From [Bacteroides] pectinophilus (GTDB lineage: Bacteria > Bacillota > Clostridia > Lachnospirales > Lachnospiraceae): 64,000 bases of DNA. The stretch's first letter is position 1, and every line of letters starts with the position of its first letter. Below the pieces are notes generated by a model, which had not been told where the DNA came from, ran no database searches, and saw only the letters and a list, made by a program, of their open reading frames with translations. A program made the translations under genes and the position numbers. Below are positions 36,388 through 43,853 of the stretch, piece by piece. The DNA lies in assembly GCA_025146925.1 (NCBI GenBank), contig CP102260.1:139001-203000 (forward strand). The letters are read 5' to 3'.

Positions 36388-37413
36388 ATGAATATATTGC
36401 TTACATCAGCCGGAAGGCGAGGATATCTTGTTGAATTTTTTAAAAAGGCACTCGGTGGAAACGGGCTTGTGCATGCCGGCAACAGCTCACCGGTATCGCC
36501 TGCATTTTACTATGCGGACAGACATGTGGTTACGCCGCTGATATATGATGATGATTACATACCGTTTCTTAAGAGATACTGCAAAGAGAATGATATAAAG
36601 CTTATTGTTTCATTGTTTGATGTTGATCTTATGGTGCTTGCAAAGCATCGTGAAGAGTTTGCAGCGCAGGGCGTTACTGTTGTTGTGTCTGCACCTGAGG
36701 TAATAGACATATGCAATGACAAGTGGAATACATATGTATTCTGCAGGGATAACGGATTTAACGTGCCTGCTACATACAGGTCGCTTGAAGATGTTAAGAA
36801 AGCTCTTGCTGACGGTACAATCAATTATCCGGTAATGATAAAGCCCAGATGGGGCATGGGCTCTATTGCAGTGTTTGAGGCGGATAATGAGCAGGAGCTT
36901 GATGTATTTGCAGAGAAGGTGCGCAGGGATATTTTTAATTCGTATTTAAAATATGAGTCGGCAGTTGATGAAGCTTCATGCGTGCTTTTTCAGGAGAAGC
37001 TCTGCGGACAGGAATACGGGCTTGATGTAATACATGACCTTAATGGAACACAGAAGCTTACGGTTGTGCGTAAGAAGCTTGCAATGCGTTCGGGAGAGAC
37101 GGACTGCGCATCAGTTGTAAGATATCCGGAGGTTGAAGAGACAGGAACAAGGCTTGGAGAAGCACTTGGACATATCGGTAATCTTGACATGGATGTATTT
37201 GTGGTTGACAAAGTACCATATGTGCTTGAACTTAATGCGAGATTTGGCGGCGGTTATCCGTTCAGCCATTTTGCGGGAGTTGACCTTCCTAAGGCAATCG
37301 TAAAGTGGATAGATGGCGAAGATGCCTCAGAAGAGCTTACAATTAAGCAGTATGACAGGATTGCACAGAAAGATATAAGACTTATTGATATAACATTTGA
37401 CGGGAGAGACTGA
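36388..37413 (+). CDS. ATP-grasp ligase
   Basis: 341 residues with the ATP-grasp layout of carbamoyl-phosphate-synthase-like enzymes: an N-terminal Rossmann-like part (MNILLTSAGRRGYLVEFF), the nucleotide-binding YPVMIKPRWGMGSIAVF, and the metal-binding VLELNARFGGGYPF near the end. Such stand-alone members join an amine to a carboxylate with ATP, for example adding amino acids to sugars or peptides. Its stop overlaps the decarboxylase start by one base (TGATG). A 4-bp hairpin (36360-36372) and a GGAATGGAGATTAGT ribosome site precede the ATG. Function proposed: attaching an amine made by the decarboxylase. Confidence 0.82.
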   Translation: MNILLTSAGRRGYLVEFFKKALGGNGLVHAGNSSPVSPAFYYADRHVVTPLIYDDDYIPFLKRYCKENDIKLIVSLFDVDLMVLAKHREEFAAQGVTVVVSAPEVIDICNDKWNTYVFCRDNGFNVPATYRSLEDVKKALADGTINYPVMIKPRWGMGSIAVFEADNEQELDVFAEKVRRDIFNSYLKYESAVDEASCVLFQEKLCGQEYGLDVIHDLNGTQKLTVVRKKLAMRSGETDCASVVRYPEVEETGTRLGEALGHIGNLDMDVFVVDKVPYVLELNARFGGGYPFSHFAGVDLPKAIVKWIDGEDASEELTIKQYDRIAQKDIRLIDITFDGRD

Positions 37414-38543
37414 TGAACACACCTTGCTATACGATTCACCTTGACATATTTGAGAAGAACTGCCGTGAGGTCATGGATGCATTTGAAGAGGCCTGGGGCG
37501 GCAGGGTCGAGTATGGGTATTCTGTTAAGACTAACCATGATGCCGGACTTATGAAGTATGCACATGCCAAGCTGGGGTGGTTTATTGAGACAGTATCGCC
37601 GGATGAGCTTGAACTGGCATTTAATCTTGGCTTTGATGCGGAGAATATTATATTTAACGGTCCATGCAAATGCAGCAGGCAGGATGCACTTATTAATGCA
37701 ATCCGTGGTGGGGCGTATGTCAATCTTGACAACCTTGATGATGTGAGCTTTGTCTGCAGACATGTGTCGGATGTAAGAGATGCATCAAGAATCGGAATAC
37801 GTGTGAATTATAACCTTGAGGCGGAATGTCCGGGAGAGACAACGGCTGGAGAGAGTGTAAGCCGTTTTGGAATAGATGTGGAGAACAAAGACTTTGCGAG
37901 GGCTGTGGACATGCTCCGCAGTGCGGGTATAGAGCCTGCCGGACTTCATATGCATACAAGCACAAGGAGCCGCAGTGCAGCTGTATTTACTTCACTTGCA
38001 CGCAAGGCTGCGCAGCTTGTTAATGATTACGGACTTAAGCTTCATTTTGTAGATATGGGCGGCGGATATTTTGGCGGACAGAAGGTTGAAGGTAAGCCGT
38101 CAATGGAGCAGTACGCTCAGGTCATAACGCGGGAACTTAAAAAGGCACTGAACCCGGAGATGACAACGCTTATTCTGGAGCCGGGTGCTTCGGTCATTGC
38201 AACCTCCGTAACATATGAGACATCAGTGCTTTCTGTGCGTGATATACGCGGAACAAAGATAGTTACGATGGACGGTACACTGCTTCACGTTAATCCGTTT
38301 ATGGCACACCGTAACCAGCCTTACAGTACATCGCTTATTGCGGATTATGATGCAAGACCTGTAGACGAGCATCAGATAATATGCGGCTGCACATGTATGG
38401 AGAATGACAGGTTCGCAGATGAGCACAGTGTGCGCAGATTAGAGCCGGGGGATGTGCTTTCGTTCAGATTTGCCGGAGCATATACGATGGCATTTAACAG
38501 TAATTTTATAGTTAATCCTGCTGAGGTAAATTACGAGTTTTGA
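37413..38543 (+). CDS. Fold-type III PLP decarboxylase (LysA/ornithine-decarboxylase family)
   Basis: 376 residues. YGYSVKTNHD contains the PLP lysine in the alanine-racemase-like barrel; GLHMHTSTRS and VDMGGGYFGG bind the cofactor; ICGCTCMENDRF is the conserved Cys-containing substrate loop and LSFRFAGAYTM closes the site. The family decarboxylates diaminopimelate, ornithine, arginine or derivatives; the exact substrate is unclear. It overlaps the ATP-grasp gene by one base. On the opposite strand its last 32 bases are shared with the AraC gene's 3' end. Confidence 0.82.
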   Translation: MNTPCYTIHLDIFEKNCREVMDAFEEAWGGRVEYGYSVKTNHDAGLMKYAHAKLGWFIETVSPDELELAFNLGFDAENIIFNGPCKCSRQDALINAIRGGAYVNLDNLDDVSFVCRHVSDVRDASRIGIRVNYNLEAECPGETTAGESVSRFGIDVENKDFARAVDMLRSAGIEPAGLHMHTSTRSRSAAVFTSLARKAAQLVNDYGLKLHFVDMGGGYFGGQKVEGKPSMEQYAQVITRELKKALNPEMTTLILEPGASVIATSVTYETSVLSVRDIRGTKIVTMDGTLLHVNPFMAHRNQPYSTSLIADYDARPVDEHQIICGCTCMENDRFADEHSVRRLEPGDVLSFRFAGAYTMAFNSNFIVNPAEVNYEF

Positions 38544-39417
38544 TGCCGCCTTTCCACATACTTCTGTACTGTGAAGCGGTCATACCCTCAATTCTGCGGA
38601 ATACTTTGTTGAAATAGCTGGCATCGGCAATTCCACATTCTGAGGCAATCTCTTCAATGGAGCTGTCGGAGAATCTCAGTTTTTCTTTGGCGGCGGATAT
38701 GCGCCGTGTAAGAATATACTGGACTATAGTCATCTTGTATTCCTTTTTGAATGCATGTGACAGATAATATTTACTTATAAAGAACATAGAGGCAAGGTCA
38801 TCAAGTGACAGCTTTTCGGTGTAATGATTGTCAATGTAGCTGATAACGGCGGCTAATTTGGCAGCAACGAAGGAGCTGTCATTTTCTTTTGCACTTATTC
38901 CCAGGGTTATGGAGTCGGTGAGCAGATCGGTTATAATACGTGCAATCATTATAGCGGAATCGGCGGTGTGTGTCTCACCAAGCTCAATCAGGCGAAGTAT
39001 GCGGTCAGTTACGGCTGTGGTGTCATTAAGGCGGAACACACAGCTTTTGCGTTCAGCAAAATATCTGTAATAGTAACTGGCAAGAGGCCCGTTATAGTGA
39101 ATCCACATAAGCTCCCACGGGTCGCTGTCACTGCTCATGTGTGAGTACTCGCCGTGACAGTCTATAAGTATGCAGTCACCCGAATGGACATCGTGCGTCT
39201 CTCCGTTATATCGTATGACACCGCTTCCTGACAATATTATCATAAAAAGGTAGGAGTCAAGTCCGCGGCGTCTGCTCTCATGCGGCTTAAGGCTCTGAAG
39301 ATAGCCTGCCTCCTGTGCATAGAACATGTTGCGCTTGGCAAAATCGTCGGGTGTTGTTATGACACGCCGCGTATTGGTTACTTCTGATTTGGTATATTTT
39401 TCAAAAAATGTTGCCAT
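38512..39417 (-). CDS. AraC family transcriptional regulator
   Basis: 301 residues. The N-terminal half is a cupin-like sensor (GSGVIRYNGETHDVHSGD, typical of sugar-responsive AraC proteins); the C-terminal ~100 residues hold two helix-turn-helix units (LSLDDLASMFFISKYYLSHAFKKE and SIEEIASECGIADASYFNKVF). It reads away from GDP-fucose synthase, sharing a 176-base intergenic region with it, and its end overlaps the decarboxylase gene by 32 bases. It probably controls fcl and itself in response to a sugar. Confidence 0.9.
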   Translation of the reverse strand: MATFFEKYTKSEVTNTRRVITTPDDFAKRNMFYAQEAGYLQSLKPHESRRRGLDSYLFMIILSGSGVIRYNGETHDVHSGDCILIDCHGEYSHMSSDSDPWELMWIHYNGPLASYYYRYFAERKSCVFRLNDTTAVTDRILRLIELGETHTADSAIMIARIITDLLTDSITLGISAKENDSSFVAAKLAAVISYIDNHYTEKLSLDDLASMFFISKYYLSHAFKKEYKMTIVQYILTRRISAAKEKLRFSDSSIEEIASECGIADASYFNKVFRRIEGMTASQYRSMWKGGIKTRNLPQQD

Positions 39418-39558
39418 AATGCCCTCCGTATGGTGGCGTAATTATATGGAATACGTGTTGTATGTGCATAGCAAGATAATACTATTTTGCGGCAATATAG
39501 TCAATTGATTTTAGAGATATAATGGTCTATTCTAATACACGGCGCAGCAAAATGTGGC

Positions 39559-39564
39559 TATAAT
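39559..39564 (+). promoter_or_regulatory. Candidate -10 element of the fcl promoter
   Basis: A perfect TATAAT at 39559-39564 lies 29 bases before ATG 39594, with no good -35 match at 17 bases (TACACG). A second TATAAT at 39518-39523 also lacks one. In the gap between an AraC gene and its divergent target, this fits an activator-dependent promoter, an inference. Confidence 0.4.
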
Positions 39565-39593
39565 AATGAATCTGATTAATTATGGAGGATATA

Positions 39594-40535
39594 ATGGAAA
39601 AGGATGCTAAGATATACGTTGCAGGACATCACGGAATGGTAGGTTCTGCTATATTAAGAACACTTAAGGCACAGGGATATACTAATTTTGTATTAAGAAC
39701 ATCTAAGGAGCTTGACCTTAGAAGACAGGCCGATGTTGAGGAATTCTTCAGAACAGAGAAGCCTGATTATGTATTTTTTGCAGCATCAAAGGTAGGCGGA
39801 ATTATGGCTAACAGCCTTTATCCTGCTGACTTCATGTATGACAATATGATCATGGAGATGAACATGATTAAGAATGCATACGATAATGGTGTTAAGAAGC
39901 TTCTTTTCCTTGGAAGCTCATGCATATATCCAAGAATGGCACCACAGCCTATGAAGGAGGACTGCCTGCTTACAAGTGCGCTTGAGCAGACTAATGAGGC
40001 ATATGCACTTGCCAAGATTTCGGGACTCCGTTACTGCCAGTACATGAACCGCCAGTACGGAACACATTACATCAGCGTAATGCCTACTAACCTCTATGGA
40101 CCTAATGACAATTATCATCCACAGAATTCACATGTGCTTCCTGCAATGATCCGCCGCTTCCATGAAGCAAAGGAGAACAATGCGCCTACAGTTACAATCT
40201 GGGGAACAGGTAAGCCTCTTCGTGAGTTCCTTTATGTAGATGACCTTGCAGAGGCGTGTGTATATCTTATGAATACATATGACGGAGATGAGACAGTCAA
40301 CCTTGGTACAGGCAAGGAGATCTCAATCGGAGAGCTTGCAGAGCTTGTTAAGAAGGTTGTAGGCTATGAGGGTAAGATTGAGTACGATACGTCAAAGCCT
40401 GACGGAACACCAAGAAAGCTTCTTGATGTAAGCAAGCTTGAGTCGCTCGGCTGGAAGTATCATACGGAGCTTGAAGAAGGTATTGCTCTTGCATACCATG
40501 ACTTCCTTACAAGTGATGTGAGAGTGGAGAGATAA
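39594..40535 (+). CDS. fcl: GDP-L-fucose synthase
   Basis: 313-residue bifunctional epimerase/reductase. [10 protein letters not shown] is the Rossmann motif; [15 protein letters not shown] and YALAKISG give the catalytic Cys/Tyr/Lys elements typical of this enzyme; [14 protein letters not shown] and [10 protein letters not shown] are family blocks. It turns GDP-4-keto-6-deoxy-D-mannose into GDP-L-fucose with NADPH. The preceding enzyme (Gmd) is not in the window, while GDP-mannose supply may come from the fusion at 61597. GGAGG is five bases before ATG 39594. A strong terminator follows, so it is probably a single-gene unit. Confidence 0.95.
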   Translation: MEKDAKIYVAGHHGMVGSAILRTLKAQGYTNFVLRTSKELDLRRQADVEEFFRTEKPDYVFFAASKVGGIMANSLYPADFMYDNMIMEMNMIKNAYDNGVKKLLFLGSSCIYPRMAPQPMKEDCLLTSALEQTNEAYALAKISGLRYCQYMNRQYGTHYISVMPTNLYGPNDNYHPQNSHVLPAMIRRFHEAKENNAPTVTIWGTGKPLREFLYVDDLAEACVYLMNTYDGDETVNLGTGKEISIGELAELVKKVVGYEGKIEYDTSKPDGTPRKLLDVSKLESLGWKYHTELEEGIALAYHDFLTSDVRVER

Positions 40536-40583
40536 AAGTAAAATAACATATAACGACCGGCAGCAGCCGCGTTATAATAACAG

Positions 40584-40636
40584 AAAAGCCATACTGTGAG
40601 TGTAAGTTGTACATTCACAATATGGCTTTTTTGTAT
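40584..40636. terminator. Strong bidirectional terminator after fcl
   Basis: A 21-base stem (40584-40604 with 40610-40630) has one mismatch and one G-T pair around a 5-base loop. AAAA precedes it and a T run follows on each strand, so it should stop both fcl and the convergent membrane protein gene. Confidence 0.85.
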
Positions 40637-40638
40637 CT

Positions 40639-42084
40639 TTACGGCTGCATATTTTTAAGAACTCCTGATGTGACACCTATGTAATAGATGTCAGGAATTA
40701 ACAGAATCAGAAGGGATATTGCAAGCCTTATGCGCATGAGGACAGGATTCTGTGTATATGTCAGTGCGCTGTCACCGGAATCGCCGGCTTCTTTTGGACG
40801 GTTGAGCAGTATCAGTGCAAACCCGGCTGCAGTGAATACAGTTGACAGCATAACAGGAATGTGCCATGTCGGGAACTTCTCTATCCAGTAGTTTATATAT
40901 CTGCCAATGTCAGGCGCTCCGACAGCTTTGTTAGGGCAGAGCTTATACAGAAGCATGTTGCCGTATGTAACACGGCTGTAACACCATGGATACCATGTGT
41001 AGTGCTTTATTAAAAGCGCAGACTCAAACATTATCGTAAGCCATGTGTTAAGTCCATAGAGACTTCCGCTTGTGTGAAGCATGATTGTCATGAAAGGAAT
41101 AAGCAGCACTACCCAGTACGGATAGGCCGGGGTTGCAGTATATAGCAGCATATAAGTTACAAAGCCTGCAAATATAACTTCATGGTAATGCCTTGCCTGT
41201 GACATGTCTTTGCGCTTATAGCAGTGGATTACAAGCGCAAGATAAGATACCCAGAATATGGAAACACCGCTGAATACCTGATAATCGGTCAGCATGCTTA
41301 TAAGACCATCATTGTTGGACAGTACGGCGGTTCCGTATGTGCCGAGTGAGAAAAATATTTTCCAGAACACGCTGAGTGACATGCTCAGGGCAAGCTTCCC
41401 GGCAAGCTTAAGCGGATTCTTTTCTTTAAGGCAAAGAAGCGGAAGCAGGTACAGTAGCCCGAAATATTTCATACTGTTGGCGATTATAAAGCATATGAAA
41501 AAATATTTCTGGCTGTCATTAACATAAAAATATACACCGGCAAGAATAAATATAAGAGCAAGTACGTCATACTGCCCGATGATAAGCAGGCTTGCAAGCA
41601 GAGTACAGGACGAAAGGTATGAAAGAACAAGCCCCGGAGTACTCTGTGTGTTACCAGTGATTTTTGCGCTTATCATAATGATAAGACGGCCCGTCACTGC
41701 AACAGCAGCCAGAAGCATTGACTTGGCATACAGCATGGCGATAAAGGAATTCTGTATATTGCCGCCGCCAAAATGTTCAATAAGCCACAAAGGAAAGTTC
41801 CATATTGCAAATATCACATAGATAGTAAAGTCATATCTTGCATCCATATATGTGCCGAGCGTGTCGCTTCCGCAGTAGATGCCGCCATTATTACCGCCGC
41901 AGTATGCATAAAAATCAATAAGCTTTCCGTCAAAAAGCGCATCCCACACAGTGAGACCGTGCCGCATTGTCTCGCAGAAATCCTGATAGGCGTGTGAAGA
42001 GAATATAAAGATGCCTATTGCACCAAGGATTATGAATTCAATTAAAAATGCATGGCTTATTTTTTTATCTGTAATTTTACTCAT
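40639..42084 (-). CDS. Polytopic GT-C-like membrane protein
   Basis: 481 residues with about twelve helices. The first extracytoplasmic loop contains FCETMRHGLTVWDALFDGKLIDFY and YDFTIYVIFAIWNFPLWL, similar to mannosyltransferase-like GT-C proteins with an acidic active-site loop. The Trp/Tyr-rich SALLIKHYTWYPWCYS loop late in the protein is also typical. It follows the small membrane protein at 42081-42923 with a four-base overlap, so the two are translated together on the reverse strand. No specific substrate can be named. Confidence 0.72.
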   Translation of the reverse strand: MSKITDKKISHAFLIEFIILGAIGIFIFSSHAYQDFCETMRHGLTVWDALFDGKLIDFYAYCGGNNGGIYCGSDTLGTYMDARYDFTIYVIFAIWNFPLWLIEHFGGGNIQNSFIAMLYAKSMLLAAVAVTGRLIIMISAKITGNTQSTPGLVLSYLSSCTLLASLLIIGQYDVLALIFILAGVYFYVNDSQKYFFICFIIANSMKYFGLLYLLPLLCLKEKNPLKLAGKLALSMSLSVFWKIFFSLGTYGTAVLSNNDGLISMLTDYQVFSGVSIFWVSYLALVIHCYKRKDMSQARHYHEVIFAGFVTYMLLYTATPAYPYWVVLLIPFMTIMLHTSGSLYGLNTWLTIMFESALLIKHYTWYPWCYSRVTYGNMLLYKLCPNKAVGAPDIGRYINYWIEKFPTWHIPVMLSTVFTAAGFALILLNRPKEAGDSGDSALTYTQNPVLMRIRLAISLLILLIPDIYYIGVTSGVLKNMQP

Positions 42085-42923
42085 TGTAAAATGTTCTCCT
42101 TTATTGAAGAGGTATCGTTTTTCAGTATCCCGGATATAGAATAGATTATTGAGATAAAAGTAGCTGCGCCGATAATTGAACCGATTCCCAGCTTAGCAAA
42201 CATATTAAGAACTTTTGTCACAACAACGCTCAGTATTCCGAAATTATAATCGGACGAGTACAGGCACATAAGCACCGGCCCCGCTATCAATATAATTTTG
42301 AGCACGGTATCGGCTGTATCTGAAGCTGCAGTTCCACAATTACCGGTTCTTATCATAAGAAATGCAAACGGCAGAAACATAAGTACAAAATCAGGCGTGA
42401 TGCTTGAGGAAAATATCATTATTCCGTAAACAGCCGTCCCACATACCGCCGCGGTTTTTGACCGCGTCATGCCGGGGTAACCGCTGATCAGCGGGCATAC
42501 GGCAATGAAAAGTATATATGCGAGCCAGAACCAGTAGAAGCCGTCAAGGCAATGCTTTTCAAAAAGCAGGTTCCAGTATTGGAAATCAGGGAGCCAGAAG
42601 CACACCGGCTGTCCTGCGAATATATAATGTTCCGTGACATATACTATATTCACCGGAATCAGGCCCGCGATAATCATCAGCAGCCTGCGCAATAATAATC
42701 TGACAGATATCCAGGAAAGTATGGGACTGCCGGCAGAATCTGAGGCGACGGCATTATCTGCCACAATAAGCGCCAGCATTGCAAATGCCGCAAAGTAATT
42801 GATCGCAGCCGCAATTCCGAACATCACAACATATAAAGGCCTCTGCCGTGAATTCTCCATTCCATAAAAATACAGTCCCGCACATATAAAAGGAACTGCA
42901 AAGACAGCATAAGTAAAAGTCAT
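42081..42923 (-). CDS. Polytopic membrane protein of unknown function
   Basis: 280 residues with seven or eight helices. The start at 42923 is set by GGAG six bases upstream in a leader that matches the two-hairpin type used by + strand genes; the longer frame from 42956 only translates it. The loop WLPDFQYWNLLFEKHCLDGFYW and helix HYIFAGQ are notable but unrecognised. Its stop overlaps the next gene's start (ATGA). Together with that GT-C-like protein it probably forms a two-part membrane unit. Confidence 0.7.
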   Translation of the reverse strand: MTFTYAVFAVPFICAGLYFYGMENSRQRPLYVVMFGIAAAINYFAAFAMLALIVADNAVASDSAGSPILSWISVRLLLRRLLMIIAGLIPVNIVYVTEHYIFAGQPVCFWLPDFQYWNLLFEKHCLDGFYWFWLAYILFIAVCPLISGYPGMTRSKTAAVCGTAVYGIMIFSSSITPDFVLMFLPFAFLMIRTGNCGTAASDTADTVLKIILIAGPVLMCLYSSDYNFGILSVVVTKVLNMFAKLGIGSIIGAATFISIIYSISGILKNDTSSIKENILQ

Positions 42924-42970
42924 TGTAATCTCCGTTCCTGCCCGTGTCTTGGGCATTATAAGGGCAAATG
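42924..42970 (-). repeat. Two-hairpin leader, copy C (reverse strand)
   Basis: Read on the minus strand, AAGGG/CCCTT forms hairpin 1, TATAAT follows, then TGCCC pairs with GGGCA across 7 bases (42939-42955), and GGAACGGAGATTACA leads into the ATG at 42923. The hairpin-plus-ribosome-site layout is the one seen at 19250 and 26148. TAGATA about 17 bases ahead of TATAAT suggests a promoter here. Confidence 0.6.
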
Positions 42971-43012
42971 AACCCTTTATCTAGTATTTTAAACATATAG
43001 GCATATTATGGC

Positions 43013-43312
43013 AATAGGCAAGACTGCATATTTTGTCTGAATATGGTATATATAACCTTTATAATTAGTCTTAATATGGGTTAACCAGATTCAATCTAAT
43101 AAAAAGCGCCCAGTGTGCGGAAATGAGGAAAGTATGAAAGTCGTAATTCTTGCCGGAGGATTCGGAACGAGAATAAGTGAAGAAAGTCATCTTAAACCAA
43201 AGCCAATGATAGAGATTGGCGGTAAGCCTATTTTGTGGCATATTATGAAGGAGTATGCACATTACGGATTTGATGAATTTATCATATGCTGTGGATATAA
43301 GCAGTACGTGAT
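43013..43312 (+). repeat. Left copy of the duplicated rfbF leader and 5' coding region
   Basis: These 300 bases match 50351-50649. The non-coding leader differs at about half a dozen places, but the coding part from 43134 shows no base difference. Both copies contain a TATAAT (43060-43065 here). The two flank the tnpB remnant and the giant surface-protein gene. Confidence 0.9.
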
Positions 43313-43394
43313 GTAGATATAAACAAGCTTCTTGAGTTCCACAGAAGCCACGGGAAGATTGCCACAATGACGGCAGTATCAGTAGGACAGAGAT
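43134..43394 (+). pseudogene. Truncated and internally deleted rfbF copy
   Basis: The frame begins exactly like the intact rfbF ([16 protein letters not shown]) but stops at 43314-43316 after 60 codons. At GTGAT (43308-43312) it jumps to the part of rfbF lying 220 bases further on; the intact gene has GTGAT at both 50645 and 50865, so a deletion between 5-bp repeats explains it. Since 220 is not a multiple of three, the frame is lost. The rfbF match then continues to 43394, where it runs straight into the TnpB remnant. No functional product is expected. Confidence 0.92.
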
Positions 43395-43568
43395 ATAGAT
43401 ACATTTTATGCCAGCAGTCAGTTATGTTCTGTTTGTGGGTATCAGAATTCAGATACAAAAGATTTGTCAGTGAGGACATGGATATGTCCGAAATGCGGAG
43501 CAGGACATGATAGGGATATCAATGCTGCAAAAAATATACTTGCAGAAGGACTAAGACAAATAGCATAA
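43395..43568 (+). pseudogene. 3' remnant of a TnpB (IS200/IS605-family) gene
   Basis: Codons from 43398 to the TAA at 43566-43568 read [15 protein letters not shown], then [20 protein letters not shown]: the four-Cys zinc ribbon and the last RuvC motif (DRD-x-NAA-x-N) of TnpB, with nothing of the ~300 upstream residues left. The remnant is fused directly to the rfbF fragment. TnpB is the RNA-guided nuclease of IS605/IS1341-type elements and the likely ancestor of Cas12. It is dead as a nuclease here, but marks where such an element once sat. Confidence 0.9.
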
Positions 43569-43680
43569 GAAAAAATAATAAATAGGGCAGGGACTGCCCG
43601 AATTAACGCCTGTGGAGATATTAGGTTACGAGGTCGATTGAAGCAGGAAGCCCATTGGCTTAAGACAATGGGTAGTTCAC
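43569..43680 (+). ncRNA. Omega-RNA / right-end remnant of the IS605-type element
   Basis: Directly after the tnpB stop are GGGCAG-GGA-CTGCCC (about 43588-43602) and a final hairpin CCCATTG/CAATGGG ending in GTAGTTCAC at 43680. The right end of IS605-family elements and the scaffold of their guide RNA look like this; bases after 43680 would have been the guide. Identification rests on structure and position after tnpB. Confidence 0.65.
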
Positions 43681-43706
43681 AGTTGTTTATAGCAGAGCCT
43701 GTGAAA

Positions 43707-43742
43707 GCGGGGGAGTGTGGATAAAAGTACGAAAACTCAAAG
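43707..43742 (+). repeat. 36 bp direct repeat, left copy
   Basis: An exact 36-base sequence starting GCGGGGGAGTGTGG recurs at 50315-50350. The two copies bound the giant surface-protein gene with its leader and terminator. They lie outside the IS right end. Confidence 0.92.
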
Positions 43743-43853
43743 GGAATTGCTATTGACAAAACAAGCCGTTACATGGCAAGATTAAATTGGTAATTAATAT
43801 ATAAATTCCGCACTAAAACTGCGGCAAAAGAGAAAAAATAGGGGGGTAACAAA

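Noticed and set aside
43753-43758. Perfect TTGACA before the giant gene
   Set aside because: No acceptable -10 lies at 16-18 bases; the best candidate at that spacing matches only half the consensus. It could still be part of a promoter, but it is not supported.
43442-43759. 105-codon open frame on - across the tnpB scar
   Set aside because: It covers the reverse complement of the TnpB zinc ribbon and IS end, with no start signal or known product.
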